64,000 nucleotides of DNA from Lasioglossum baleicum. Lineage: Eukaryota; Arthropoda; Insecta; Hymenoptera; Halictidae. Where the stretch lies: contig NC_134942.1 of assembly GCF_051020765.1 (NCBI RefSeq), positions 1,860,001 through 1,924,000 of the forward strand. Direction: 5' to 3'. Every line of letters starts with the position of its first letter. Within the stretch, counting starts at the first letter, position 1. Below are positions 23,201 through 37,388 of this stretch, piece after piece. The translations under genes were made by a program, and so were the position numbers. The notes beneath the pieces were generated by a model. It was not told the DNA's origin, made no database searches, and saw only the letters and a program-made list of their open reading frames with translations.

Positions 23201-24585
23201 AGAAGTGTATTTCTGTGCGGAATCGCTGTTTCGCGCCCTAGATCTGTGCATTTGCATGCAAGTATGACAAAAAGGCACGGAAACTCCGATTCGACAAGCA
23301 CGATCACGATTTATTCGAGCTTATGTCACATTCGACGATTCTTCGTTTCACAAATTAATTTCTGTGCGGAATCGCTGTTTCGCGTGCTAGATCAGTGCAT
23401 TTGCATGCAAGTATGCCAAATTGGAATAGAAACTCCGACCCGCCAAGCACGATCACCCTTTATTCGAGCTTATATCAGATTCGACGATTATTCGTTTCAC
23501 AAATGAATTTCTGTGCGGAATCGCTGTTTCGCGCTCTAGATCAGTGCATTTGCATGCAAGTATGAGAAATTGGAATAGAAACTCCGACAAGGCAAGCACA
23601 AACACGATTTATTCACGCTTATGTCAGATTCGACGATTCTTCGTTTCACAAATGAATTTTTGTGCGGAATCGCTGTTTCGCGCGCTAGATCAGTGCATTT
23701 GCATGCAAATATGTGAAATTGGCACGAAAACTCCGATTCGGCATGCAGGATCACGATTTATTCAAGCTTAAGTCAGATTCGACGATTATTCGTTTCACAA
23801 ATGAATTTCTGTGCGAAATCGCTGTTTCGCGTGCTAGATCAGTGCATTTGCATGCAAGTATGAGAAATTGGAATAGAAACTCCGACCCGGCAAGCACGAT
23901 CACGATTTATTCGAGCTTATGTCAGATTCGACGATTCTTCGTTTCAGAAGTGTATTTCTGTGCGGAATCGCTGTTTCGCGCGCTAGATCTGTACATTTGC
24001 ATGCAAGCATGAGAAATTGGAATGGAAACTCCGACCCGACAAGCACGATCACGATTTATTCGAGCTTATGTCAGATTCGACGATTCTTCGTTTCAGAAGT
24101 GTATTTCTGTGCGGAATCGCTGTTTCGCGCGCTAGATCTGTGCATTTGCATGCAAGCATGAGAAATTGGAATGGAAACTCCGACCCGACAAGCACGATCA
24201 CGATTTATTCGAGCTTATGTCAGATTCGACGATTCTTCGTTTCAGAAGTGTATTTCTGTGCGGAATCGCTGTTTCGCGCCCTAGATCTGTGCATTTGCAT
24301 GCAAGTATGACAAAAAGGCACGGAAACTCCGATTCACAAGCACGATCACGATTTATTCGAGCTTATGTCACATTCGACGATTCTTCGTCTCACAAACTAA
24401 TTTCTGTGCGGAATCGCTGTTTCGCGCGCTAGATCTGTGCATTTGCATGCAAGTATGACAAAAAGGCACGGAAACTCCGATTCACAAGCACGATCACGAT
24501 TTATTCGAGCTTATGTCACATTCGACGATTCTTCGTTTCACAAATTAATTTCTGTGCGGAATCGCTGTTTCGCGCGCTAGATCTG
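20269..24585 (+). repeat. 30-mer-family unit D2 (alpha), 29 monomers (4,317 bp)
   Basis: 4,317 = 29x149-4. It corresponds to unit D5 (32,923-37,388) at offset 12,654, sharing GATTCGTCGATTC (22,736 and 35,390) and TTTCGTGCGCTAG (near 23,081 and 35,735). It lacks one class 4 monomer present in D5 near 36,200-36,350, after which the offset becomes 12,803. Confidence 0.83.
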
Positions 24586-27500
24586 TGCATTTGCATGCAA
24601 GCATGAGAAATTGGAATAGGAACTCCGATCCGGTCAGCACGCTCACAATTTATTCGAGCCTATGTCAGATTCGATGATTGTTCATTTCAGAAGTGTATTT
24701 CTGTGCGGAATCGCTGTTTCGCGCCCTAGATCTGTGCATTTGCATGCAAGTATGACAAAAAGGCACGGAAACTCCGATTCGACAAGCACGATCACGATTT
24801 ATTCGAGCTTATGTCACATTCGACGATTCTTCGTTTCACAAATTAATTTCTGTGCGGAATCGCTGTTTCGCGTGCTAGATCAGTGCATTTGCATGCAAGT
24901 ATGCCAAATTGGAATAGAAACTCCGACCCGCCAAGCACGATCACCCTTTATTCGAGCTTATATCAGATTCGACGATTATTCGTTTCACAAATGAATTTCT
25001 GTGCGGAATCGCTGTTTCGCGCTCTAGATCAGTGCATTTGCATGCAAGTATGAGAAATTGGAATAGAAACTCCGACAAGGCAAGCACAAACACGATTTAT
25101 TCGAGCTTATGTCAGATTCGGCGATTCTAGGTTTCAGAAGTGTATTTCTGTGCGGAATAGCTGTTTCGCGCGCTAGATCTGTGCATTTGCATGCAAGTAT
25201 GAGAAATTGGAATAGAAACTCCGACAAGGCAAGCACAAACACGATTTATTCACGCTTATGTCAGATTCGACGATTCTTCGTTTCACAAATGAATTTTTGT
25301 GCGGAATCGCTGTTTCGCGCGCTAGATCAGTGCATTTGCATGCAAATATGTGAAATTGGCACGAAAACTCCGATTCGGCATGCAGGATCACGATTTATTC
25401 AAGCTTAAGTCAGATTCGACGATTATTCGTTTCACAAAGAATTTCTGTGCGGAATCGCTGTTTCGCGCGCTAGATCAGTGCATTTGCATGCAAATATGTG
25501 AAATTGGCACGAAAACTCCGATTCGGCATGCAGGATCACGATTTATTCGAGCTTAAGTCAGATTCGACGATTATTCGTTTCACAAATGAATTTCTGTGCG
25601 GAATCGCTGTTTCGCGCGCTAGATCAGTGCATTTGCATGCAAATATGTGAAATTGGCACGAAAACTCCGATTCGGCATGCAGGATCACGATTTATTCAAG
25701 CTTAAGTCAGATTCGACGATTATTCGTTTCACAAATGAATTTCTGTGCGGAATCGCTGTTTCGCGAGCTAGATCAGTGCATTTGCATGCAAATATGTGAA
25801 ATTGGCACGAAAACTCCGATTCGGCATGCAGGATCACGCTTTATTCAAGCTTAAGTCAGATTCGACGATTATTCGTTTCACAAATGAATTTCTGTGCGGA
25901 ATCGCTGTTTCGCGTGCTAGATCAGTGCATTTGCATGCAAGTATGAGAAATTGGAATAGAAACTCCGACCCGGCAAGCACGATCACGATTTATACGAGCT
26001 TATGTCAGATTCGACGATTCTTCGTTTCAGAAGTGTATTTCTGTGCGGAATCGCTGTTTCGCGCGCTAGATCTGTGCATTTGCATGCAAGCATGAGAAAT
26101 TGGAATGGAAACTCCGACCCGACACGTACGATCACGATTTATTCGAGCTTATGTCAGATTCGACGATTCTTCGTTTCAGAAGTGTATTTCTGTGCGGAAT
26201 CGCTGTTTCGCGCCCTAGATCTGTGCATTTGCATGCAAGTATGACAAAAAGGCACGGAAACTCCGATTCGACAAGCACGATCACGATTTATTCGAGCTTA
26301 TGTCACATTCGACGATTCTTCGTTTCACAAATTAATTTCTGTGCGGAATCGCTGTTTCGCGTGCTAGATCAGTGCATTTGCATGCAAGTATGCCAAATTG
26401 GAATAGAAACTCCGACCCGCCAAGCACGATCACCCTTTATTCGAGCTTATATCAGATTCGACGATTATTCGTTTCACAAATGAATTTCTGTGCGGAATCG
26501 CTGTTTCGCGCTCTAGATCAGTGCATTTGCATGCAAGTATGAGAAATTGGAATAGAAACTCCGACAAGGCAAGCACAAACACGATTTATTCACGCTTATG
26601 TCAGATTCGACGATTCTTCGTTTCACAAATGAATTTTTGTGCGGAATCGCTGTTTCGCGCGCTAGATCAGTGCATTTGCATGCAAATATGTGAAATTGGC
26701 ACGAAAACTCCGATTCGGCATGCAGGATCACGATTTATTCAAGCTTAAGTCAGATTCGACGATTATTCGTTTCACAAATGAATTTCTGTGCGGAATCGCT
26801 GTTTCGCGCGCTAGATCAGTGCATTTGCATGCAAATATGTGAAATTGGCACGAAAACTCCGATTCGGCATGCAGGATCACGATTTATTCAAGCTTAAGTC
26901 ATATTCGACGATTATTCGTTTCACAAATGAATTTCTGTGCGGAATCGCTGTTTCGCGTGCTAGATCAGTGCATTTGCATGCAAGTATGAGAAATTGGAAT
27001 AGAAACTCCGACCCGGCAAGCACGATCACGATTTATTCGAGCTTATGTCAGATTCGACGATTCTTCGTTTCAGAAGTGTATTTCTGTGCGGAATCGCTGT
27101 TTCGCGCGCTAGATCTGTGCATTTGCATGCAAGCATGAGAAATTGGAATGGAAACTCCGACCCGACAAGCACGATCACGATTTATTCGAGCTTATGTCAG
27201 ATTCGACGATTCTTCGTTTCAGAAGTGTATTTCTGTGCGGAATCGCTGTTTCGCGCCCTAGATCTGTGCATTTGCATGCAAGTATGACAAAAAGGCACGG
27301 AAACTCCGATTCACAAGCACGATCACGATTTATTCGAGCTTATGTCACATTCGACGATTCTTCGTTTCACAAACTAATTTCTGTGCGGAATCGCTGTTTC
27401 GCGCGCTAGATCTGTGCATTTGCATGCAAGCATGAGAAATTGGAATAGGAACTCCGATCCGGTCAGCACGCTCACAATTTATTCGAGCCTATGTCAGATT

Positions 27501-29051
27501 CGATGATTGTTCATTTCAGAAGTGTATTTCTGTGCGGAATCGCTGTTTCGCGCCCTAGATCTGTGCATTTGCATGCAAGTATGACAAAAAGGCACGGAAA
27601 CTCCGATTCGACAAGCACGATCACGATTTATTCGAGCTTATGTCACATTCGACGATTCTTCGTTTCACAAATTAATTTCTGTGCGGAATCGCTGTTTCGC
27701 GTGCTAGATCAGTGCATTTGCATGCAAGTATGCCAAATTGGAATAGAAACTCCGACCCGCCAAGCACGATAACCCTTTATTCGAGCTTATATCAGATTCG
27801 ACGATTATTCGTTTCACAAATGAATTTCTGTGCGGAATCGCTGTTTCGCGCTCTAGATCAGTGCATTTGCATGCAAGTATGAGAAATTGGAATAGAAACT
27901 CCGACAAGGCAAGCACAAACACGATTTATTCGAGCTTATGTCAGATTCGGCGATTCTAGGTTTCAGAAGTGTATTTCTGTGCGGAATAGCTGTTTCGCGC
28001 GCTAGATCTGTGCATTTGCATGCAAGTATGAGAAATTGGAATAGAAACTCCGACAAGGCAAGCACAAACACGATTTATTCACGCTTATGTCAGATTCGAC
28101 GATTCTTCGTTTCACAAATGAATTTTTGTGCGGAATCGCTGTTTCGCGCGCTAGATCAGTGCATTTGCATGCAAATATGTGAAATTGGCACGAAAACTCC
28201 GATTCGGCATGCAGGATCACGATTTATTCAAGCTTAAGTCAGATTCGACGATTATTCGTTTCACAAATGAATTTCTGTGCGAAATCGCTGTTTCGCGTGC
28301 TAGATCAGTGCATTTGCATGCAAGTATGAGAAATTGGAATAGAAACTCCGACCCGGCAAGCACGATCACGATTTATTCGAGCTTATGTCAGATTCGACGA
28401 TTCTTCGTTTCAGAAGTGTATTTCTGTGCGGAATCGCTGTTTCGCGCGCTAGATCTGTACATTTGCATGCAAGCATGAGAAATTGGAATGGAAACTCCGA
28501 CCCGACAAGCACGATCACGATTTATTCGAGCTTATGTCAGATTCGACGATTCTTCGTTTCAGAAGTGTATTTCTGTGCGGAATCGCTGTTTCGCGCGCTA
28601 GATCTGTGCATTTGCATGCAAGCATGAGAAATTGGAATGGAAACTCCGACCCGACAAGCACGATCACGATTTATTCGAGCTTATGTCAGATTCGACGATT
28701 CTTCGTTTCAGAAGTGTATTTCTGTGCGGAATCGCTGTTTCGCGCCCTAGATCTGTGCATTTGCATGCAAGTATGACAAAAAGGCACGGAAACTCCGATT
28801 CACAAGCACGATCACGATTTATTCGAGCTTATGTCACATTCGACGATTCTTCGTCTCACAAACTAATTTCTGTGCGGAATCGCTGTTTCGCGCGCTAGAT
28901 CTGTGCATTTGCATGCAAGTATGACAAAAAGGCACGGAAACTCCGATTCACAAGCACGATCACGATTTATTCGAGCTTATGTCACATTCGACGATTCTTC
29001 GTTTCACAAATTAATTTCTGTGCGGAATCGCTGTTTCGCGCGCTAGATCTG
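24586..29051 (+). repeat. 30-mer HOR unit D3 (beta), canonical (4,466 bp)
   Basis: 4,466 = 30x149-4, with the single-base deletions near 25,437, 27,312, 28,800 and 28,948. It corresponds to unit D6 at offset 12,803, sharing AAGTCATATTCG (26,901 and 39,704) and CGATAACCC (27,770 and 40,573). The internal class 5 marker at 27,415 divides it into 19-mer and 11-mer parts. Confidence 0.85.
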
Positions 29052-32000
29052 TGCATTTGCATGCAAGCATGAGAAATTGGAATAGGAACTCCGATCCGGT
29101 CAGCACGCTCACAATTTATTCGAGCCTATGTCAGATTCGATGATTGTTCATTTCAGAAGTGTATTTCTGTGCGGAATCGCTGTTTCGCGCCCTAGATCTG
29201 TGCATTTGCATGCAAGTATGACAAAAAGGCACGGAAACTCCGATTCGACAAGCACGATCACGATTTATTCGAGCTTATGTCACATTCGACGATTCTTCGT
29301 TTCACAAATTAATTTCTGTGCGGAATCGCTGTTTCGCGTGCTAGATCAGTGCATTTGCATGCAAGTATGCCAAATTGGAATAGAAACTCCGACCCGCCAA
29401 GCACGATCACCCTTTATTCGAGCTTATATCAGATTCGACGATTATTCGTTTCACAAATGAATTTCTGTGCGGAATCGCTGTTTCGCGCTCTAGATCAGTG
29501 CATTTGCATGCAAGTATGAGAAATTGGAATAGAAACTCCGACAAGGCAAGCACAAACACGATTTATTCGAGCTTATGTCAGATTCGGCGATTCTAGGTTT
29601 CAGAAGTGTATTTCTGTGCGGAATAGCTGTTTCGCGCGCTAGATCTGTGCATTTGCATGCAAGTATGAGAAATTGGAATAGAAACTCCGACAAGGCAAGC
29701 ACAAACACGATTTATTCACGCTTATGTCAGATTCGACGATTCTTCGTTTCACAAATGAATTTTTGTGCGGAATCGCTGTTTCGCGCGCTAGATCAGTGCA
29801 TTTGCATGCAAATATGTGAAATTGGCACGAAAACTCCGATTCGGCATGCAGGATCACGATTTATTCAAGCTTAAGTCAGATTCGACGATTATTCGTTTCA
29901 CAAAGAATTTCTGTGCGGAATCGCTGTTTCGCGCGCTAGATCAGTGCATTTGCATGCAAATATGTGAAATTGGCACGAAAACTCCGATTCGGCATGCAGG
30001 ATCACGATTTATTCGAGCTTAAGTCAGATTCGACGATTATTCGTTTCACAAATGAATTTCTGTGCGGAATCGCTGTTTCGCGCGCTAGATCAGTGCATTT
30101 GCATGCAAATATGTGAAATTGGCACGAAAACTCCGATTCGGCATGCAGGATCACGATTTATTCAAGCTTAAGTCAGATTCGACGATTATTCGTTTCACAA
30201 ATGAATTTCTGTGCGGAATCGCTGTTTCGCGAGCTAGATCAGTGCATTTGCATGCAAATATGTGAAATTGGCACGAAAACTCCGATTCGGCATGCAGGAT
30301 CACGCTTTATTCAAGCTTAAGTCAGATTCGACGATTATTCGTTTCACAAATGAATTTCTGTGCGGAATCGCTGTTTCGCGTGCTAGATCAGTGCATTTGC
30401 ATGCAAGTATGAGAAATTGGAATAGAAACTCCGACCAGGCAAGCACGATCACGATTTATACGAGCTTATATCAGATTCGACGATTATTCGTTTCACAAAT
30501 GAATTTCTGTGCGGAATCGCTGTTTCGCGCTCTAGATCAGTGCATTTGCATGCAAGTATGAGAAATTGGAATAGAAACTCCGACAAGGCAAGCACAAACA
30601 CGATTTATTCACGCTTATGTCAGATTCGACGATTCTTCGTTTCACAAATGAATTTTTGTGCGGAATCGCTGTTTCGCGCGCTAGATCAGTGCATTTGCAT
30701 GCAAATATGTGAAATTGGCACGAAAACTCCGATTCGGCATGCAGGATCACGATTTATTCAAGCTTAAGTCAGATTCGACGATTATTCGTTTCACAAATGA
30801 ATTTCTGTGCGGAATCGCTGTTTCGCGCGCTAGATCAGTGCATTTGCATGCAAATATGTGAAATTGGCACGAAAACTCCGATTCGGCATGCAGGATCACG
30901 CTTTATTCAAGCTTAAGTCAGATTCGACGATTATTCGTTTCACAAATGAATTTCTGTGCGGAATCGCTGTTTCGCGTGCTAGATCAGTGCATTTGCATGC
31001 AAGTATGAGAAATTGGAATAGAAACTCCGACCCGGCAAGCACGATCACGATTTATACGAGCTTATGTCAGATTCGACGATTCTTCGTTTCAGAAGTGTAT
31101 TTCTGTGCGGAATCGCTGTTTCGCGCGCTAGATCTGTGCATTTGCATGCAAGCATGAGAAATTGGAATGGAAACTCCGACCCGACACGTACGATCACGAT
31201 TTATTCGAGCTTATGTCAGATTCGACGATTCTTCGTTTCAGAAGTGTATTTCTGTGCGGAATCGCTGTTTCGCGCCCTAGATCTGTGCATTTGCATGCAA
31301 GTATGACAAAAAGGCACGGAAACTCCGATTCGACAAGCACGATCACGATTTATTCGAGCTTATGTCACATTCGACGATTCTTCGTTTCACAAATTAATTT
31401 CTGTGCGGAATCGCTGTTTCGCGTGCTAGATCAGTGCATTTGCATGCAAGTATGCCAAATTGGAATAGAAACTCCGACCCGCCAAGCACGATCACCCTTT
31501 ATTCGAGCTTATATCAGATTCGACGATTATTCGTTTCACAAATGAATTTCTGTGCGGAATCGCTGTTTCGCGCTCTAGATCAGTGCATTTGCATGCAAGT
31601 ATGAGAAATTGGAATAGAAACTCCGACAAGGCAAGCACAAACACGATTTATTCACGCTTATGTCAGATTCGACGATTCTTCGTTTCACAAATGAATTTTT
31701 GTGCGGAATCGCTGTTTCGCGCGCTAGATCAGTGCATTTGCATGCAAATATGTGAAATTGGCACGAAAACTCCGATTCGGCATGCAGGATCACGATTTAT
31801 TCAAGCTTAAGTCAGATTCGACGATTATTCGTTTCACAAATGAATTTCTGTGCGGAATCGCTGTTTCGCGTGCTAGATCAGTGCATTTGCATGCAAGTAT
31901 GCCAAATTGGAATAGAAACTCCGACCCGCCAAGCACGATCACCCTTTATTCGAGATTATATCAGATTCGACGATTATTCGTTTCACAAATGAATTTCTGT

Positions 32001-32922
32001 GCGGAATCGCTGTTTCGCGCTCTAGATCAGTGCATTTGCATGCAAGTATGAGAAATTGGAATAGAAACTCCGACAAGGCAAGCACAAACACGATTTATTC
32101 GAGCTTATGTCAGATTCGGCGATTCTAGGTTTCAGAAGTGTATTTCTGTGCGGAATAGCTGTTTCGCGCGCTAGATCTGTGCATTTGCATGCAAGTATGA
32201 GAAATTGGAATAGAAACTCCGACAAGGCAAGCACAAACACGATTTATTCACGCTTATGTCAGATTCGACGATTCTTCGTTTCAGAAGTGTATTTCTGTGC
32301 GGAATCGCTGTTTCGCGCGCTAGATCTGTACATTTGCATGCAAGCATGAGAAATTGGAATGGAAACTCCGACCCGACAAGCACGATCACGATTTATTCGA
32401 GCTTATGTCAGATTCGACGATTCTTCGTTTCAGAAGTGTATTTCTGTGCGGAATCGCTGTTTCGCGCGCTAGATCTGTGCATTTGCATGCAAGCATGAGA
32501 AATTGGAATCGAAACTCCGACCCGACAAGCACGATCACGATTTATTCGAGCTTATGTCAGATTCGACGATTCTTCGTTTCAGAAGTGTATTTCTGTGCGG
32601 AATCGCTGTTTCGCGCCCTAGATCTGTGCATTTGCATGCAAGTATGACAAAAAGGCACGGAAACTCCGATTCACAAGCACGATCACGATTTATTCGAGCT
32701 TATGTCACATTCGACGATTCTTCGTTTCACAAACTAATTTCTGTGCGGAATCGCTGTTTCGCGCGCTAGATCTGTGCATTTGCATGCAAGTATGACAAAA
32801 AGGCACGGAAACTCCGATTCACAAGCACGATCACGATTTATTCGAGCTTATGTCACATTCGACGATTCTTCGTTTCACAAATTAATTTCTGTGCGGAATC
32901 GCTGTTTCGCGCGCTAGATCTG
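29052..32922 (+). repeat. 30-mer-family unit D4 (gamma), 26 monomers (3,871 bp)
   Basis: 3,871 = 26x149-3. The unit is composite. Its start follows the 30-mer order to about 30,436. A hybrid monomer (30,392-30,540) then joins it to a copy of D1-type sequence that begins at 30,829. It lacks the internal class 5 marker of canonical units. Confidence 0.82.
30392..30540 (+). repeat. Hybrid monomer, class 1 left / class 6 right
   Basis: The left part reads CCGACCAGGCAAGC and TTTATACGAGCTTA; the right part reads TATCAGATTCGACGATTATT and CACAAATGAATTTC, as in class 6. It joins two parts of unit D4. The same hybrid, including the private CCAGG base, recurs at 51,434-51,582. Confidence 0.82.
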
Positions 32923-35900
32923 TGCATTTGCATGCAAGCATGAGAAATTGGAATAGGAACTCCGATCCGGTCAGCACGCTCACAATTTATTCGAGCCTAT
33001 GTCAGATTCGATGATTGTTCATTTCAGAAGTGTATTTCTGTGCGGAATCGCTGTTTCGCGCCCTAGATCTGTGCATTTGCATGCAAGTATGACAAAAAGG
33101 CACGGAAACTCCGATTCGACAAGCACGATCACGATTTATTCGAGCTTATGTCACATTCGACGATTCTTCGTTTCACAAATTAATTTCTGTGCGGAATCGC
33201 TGTTTCGCGTGCTAGATCAGTGCATTTGCATGCAAGTATGCCAAATTGGAATAGAAACTCCGACCCGCCAAGCACGATCACCCTTTATTCGAGCTTATAT
33301 CAGATTCGACGATTATTCGTTTCACAAATGAATTTCTGTGCGGAATCGCTGTTTCGCGCTCTAGATCAGTGCATTTGCATGCAAGTATGAGAAATTGGAA
33401 TAGAAACTCCGACAAGGCAAGCACAAACACGATTTATTCGAGCTTATGTCAGATTCGGCGATTCTAGGTTTCAGAAGTGTATTTCTGTGCGGAATAGCTG
33501 TTTCGCGCGCTAGATCTGTGCATTTGCATGCAAGTATGAGAAATTGGAATAGAAACTCCGACAAGGCAAGCACAAACACGATTTATTCACGCTTATGTCA
33601 GATTCGACGATTCTTCGTTTCACAAATGAATTTTTGTGCGGAATCGCTGTTTCGCGCGCTAGATCAGTGCATTTGCATGCAAATATGTGAAATTGGCACG
33701 AAAACTCCGATTCGGCATGCAGGATCACGATTTATTCAAGCTTAAGTCAGATTCGACGATTATTCGTTTCACAAAGAATTTCTGTGCGGAATCGCTGTTT
33801 CGCGCGCTAGATCAGTGCATTTGCATGCAAATATGTGAAATTGGCACGAAAACTCCGATTCGGCATGCAGGATCACGATTTATTCGAGCTTAAGTCAGAT
33901 TCGACGATTATTCGTTTCACAAATGAATTTCTGTGCGGAATCGCTGTTTCGCGCGCTAGATCAGTGCATTTGCATGCAAATATGTGAAATTGGCACGAAA
34001 ACTCCGATTCGGCATGCAGGATCACGATTTATTCAAGCTTAAGTCAGATTCGACGATTATTCGTTTCACAAATGAATTTCTGTGCGGAATCGCTGTTTCG
34101 CGAGCTAGATCAGTGCATTTGCATGCAAATATGTGAAATTGGCACGAAAACTCCGATTCGGCATGCAGGATCACGCTTTATTCAAGCTTAAGTCAGATTC
34201 GACGATTATTCGTTTCACAAATGAATTTCTGTGCGGAATCGCTGTTTCGCGTGCTAGATCAGTGCATTTGCATGCAAGTATGAGAAATTGGAATAGAAAC
34301 TCCGACCCGGCAAGCACGATCACGATTTATACGAGCTTATGTCAGATTCGACGATTCTTCGTTTCAGAAGTGTATTTCTGTGCGGAATCGCTGTTTCGCG
34401 CGCTAGATCTGTGCATTTGCATGCAAGCATGAGAAATTGGAATGGAAACTCCGACCCGACACGTACGATCACGATTTATTCGAGCTTATGTCAGATTCGA
34501 CGATTCTTCGTTTCAGAAGTGTATTTCTGTGCGGAATCGCTGTTTCGCGCCCTAGATCTGTGCATTTGCATGCAAGTATGACAAAAAGGCACGGAAACTC
34601 CGATTCGACAAGCACGATCACGATTTATTCGAGCTTATGTCACATTCGACGATTCTTCGTTTCACAAATTAATTTCTGTGCGGAATCGCTGTTTCGCGTG
34701 CTAGATCAGTGCATTTGCATGCAAGTATGCCAAATTGGAATAGAAACTCCGACCCGCCAAGCACGATCACCCTTTATTCGAGCTTATATCAGATTCGACG
34801 ATTATTCGTTTCACAAATGAATTTCTGTGCGGAATCGCTGTTTCGCGCTCTAGATCAGTGCATTTGCATGCAAGTATGAGAAATTGGAATAGAAACTCCG
34901 ACAAGGCAAGCACAAACACGATTTATTCACGCTTATGTCAGATTCGACGATTCTTCGTTTCACAAATGAATTTTTGTGCGGAATCGCTGTTTCGCGCGCT
35001 AGATCAGTGCATTTGCATGCAAATATGTGAAATTGGCACGAAAACTCCGATTCGGCATGCAGGATCACGATTTATTCAAGCTTAAGTCAGATTCGACGAT
35101 TATTCGTTTCACAAATGAATTTCTGTGCGGAATCGCTGTTTCGCGTGCTAGATCAGTGCATTTGCATGCAAGTATGCCAAATTGGAATAGAAACTCCGAC
35201 CCGCCAAGCACGATCACCCTTTATTCGAGCTTATATCAGATTCGACGATTATTCGTTTCACAAATGAATTTCTGTGCGGAATCGCTGTTTCGCGTGCTAG
35301 ATCAGTGCATTTGCATGCAAGTATGAGAAATTGGAATAGAAACTCCGACCCGGCAAGCACGATCACGATTTATTCGAGCTTATGTCAGATTCGTCGATTC
35401 TTCGTTTCAGAAGTGTATTTCTGTGCGGAATCGCTGTTTCGCGCGCTAGATCTGTGCATTTGCATGCAAGCATGAGAAATTGGAATGGAAACTCCGACCC
35501 GACAAGCACGATCACGATTTATTCGAGCTTATGTCAGATTCGACGATTCTTCGTTTCAGAAGTGTATTTCTGTGCGGAATCGCTGTTTCGCGCCCTAGAT
35601 CTGTGCATTTGCATGCAAGTATGACAAAAAGGCACGGAAACTCCGATTCACAAGCACGATCACGATTTATTCGAGCTTATGTCACATTCGACGATTCTTC
35701 GTTTCACAAACTAATTTCTGTGCGGAATCGCTGTTTCGTGCGCTAGATCTGTGCATTTGCATGCAAGCATGAGAAATTGGAATAGGAACTCCGATCCGGT
35801 CAGCACGCTCACAATTTATTCGAGCCTATGTCAGATTCGATGATTGTTCATTTCAGAAGTGTATTTCTGTGCGGAATCGCTGTTTCGCGCCCTAGATCTG

Positions 35901-37388
35901 TGCATTTGCATGCAAGTATGACAAAAAGGCACGGAAACTCCGATTCGACAAGCACGATCACGATTTATTCGAGCTTATGTCACATTCGACGATTCTTCGT
36001 TTCACAAATTAATTTCTGTGCGGAATCGCTGTTTCGCGTGCTAGATCAGTGCATTTGCATGCAAGTATGCCAAATTGGAATAGAAACTCCGACCCGCCAA
36101 GCACGATCACCCTTTATTCGAGCTTATATCAGATTCGACGATTATTCGTTTCACAAATGAATTTCTGTGCGGAATCGCTGTTTCGCGCTCTAGATCAGTG
36201 CATTTGCATGCAAGTATGAGAAATTGGAATAGAAACTCCGACAAGGCAAGCACAAACACGATTTATTCGAGCTTATGTCAGATTCGGCGATTCTAGGTTT
36301 CAGAAGTGTATTTCTGTGCGGAATAGCTGTTTCGCGCGCTAGATCTGTGCATTTGCATGCAAGTATGAGAAATTGGAATAGAAACTCCGACAAGGCAAGC
36401 ACAAACACGATTTATTCACGCTTATGTCAGATTCGACGATTCTTCGTTTCACAAATGAATTTTTGTGCGGAATCGCTGTTTCGCGCGCTAGATCAGTGCA
36501 TTTGCATGCAAATATGTGAAATTGGCACGAAAACTCCGATTCGGCATGCAGGATCACGATTTATTCAAGCTTAAGTCAGATTCGACGATTATTCGTTTCA
36601 CAAATGAATTTCTGTGCGAAATCGCTGTTTCGCGTGCTAGATCAGTGCATTTGCATGCAAGTATGAGAAATTGGAATAGAAACTCCGACCCGGCAAGCAC
36701 GATCACGATTTATTCGAGCTTATGTCAGATTCGACGATTCTTCGTTTCAGAAGTGTATTTCTGTGCGGAATCGCTGTTTCGCGCGCTAGATCTGTACATT
36801 TGCATGCAAGCATGAGAAATTGGAATGGAAACTCCGACCCGACAAGCACGATCACGATTTATTCGAGCTTATGTCAGATTCGACGATTCTTCGTTTCAGA
36901 AGTGTATTTCTGTGCGGAATCGCTGTTTCGCGCGCTAGATCTGTGCATTTGCATGCAAGCATGAGAAATTGGAATGGAAACTCCGACCCGACAAGCACGA
37001 TCACGATTTATTCGAGCTTATGTCAGATTCGACGATTCTTCGTTTCAGAAGTGTATTTCTGTGCGGAATCGCTGTTTCGCGCCCTAGATCTGTGCATTTG
37101 CATGCAAGTATGACAAAAAGGCACGGAAACTCCGATTCACAAGCACGATCACGATTTATTCGAGCTTATGTCACATTCGACGATTCTTCGTCTCACAAAC
37201 TAATTTCTGTGCGGAATCGCTGTTTCGCGCGCTAGATCTGTGCATTTGCATGCAAGTATGACAAAAAGGCACGGAAACTCCGATTCACAAGCACGATCAC
37301 GATTTATTCGAGCTTATGTCACATTCGACGATTCTTCGTTTCACAAATTAATTTCTGTGCGGAATCGCTGTTTCGCGCGCTAGATCTG
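32923..37388 (+). repeat. 30-mer HOR unit D5 (alpha), 30 monomers (4,466 bp)
   Basis: 4,466 = 30x149-4, divided 2,829 + 1,637 by the class 5 marker at 35,752. It is the counterpart of D2 plus one extra monomer. It differs from the adjacent D6 in the middle of the 19-mer part: D5 carries class 6 and GATTCGTCG monomers near 35.1-35.4 kb where D6 carries class 2 monomers with AAGTCATATTCG. Confidence 0.85.

Larger units (their letters stand above)
18175..30436 (+). repeat. Super-HOR copy 1 (about 12.3 kb)
   Basis: This segment matches 30,829-43,239. The offset is 12,654 bp up to about 23.5 kb and 12,803 bp after it, the step being one monomer. Edges were set where bases first differ: 18,174 A against 30,828 C, and 30,437 A against 43,240 C. 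It contains the unit order D1 end, alpha, beta, gamma start. Confidence 0.83.
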
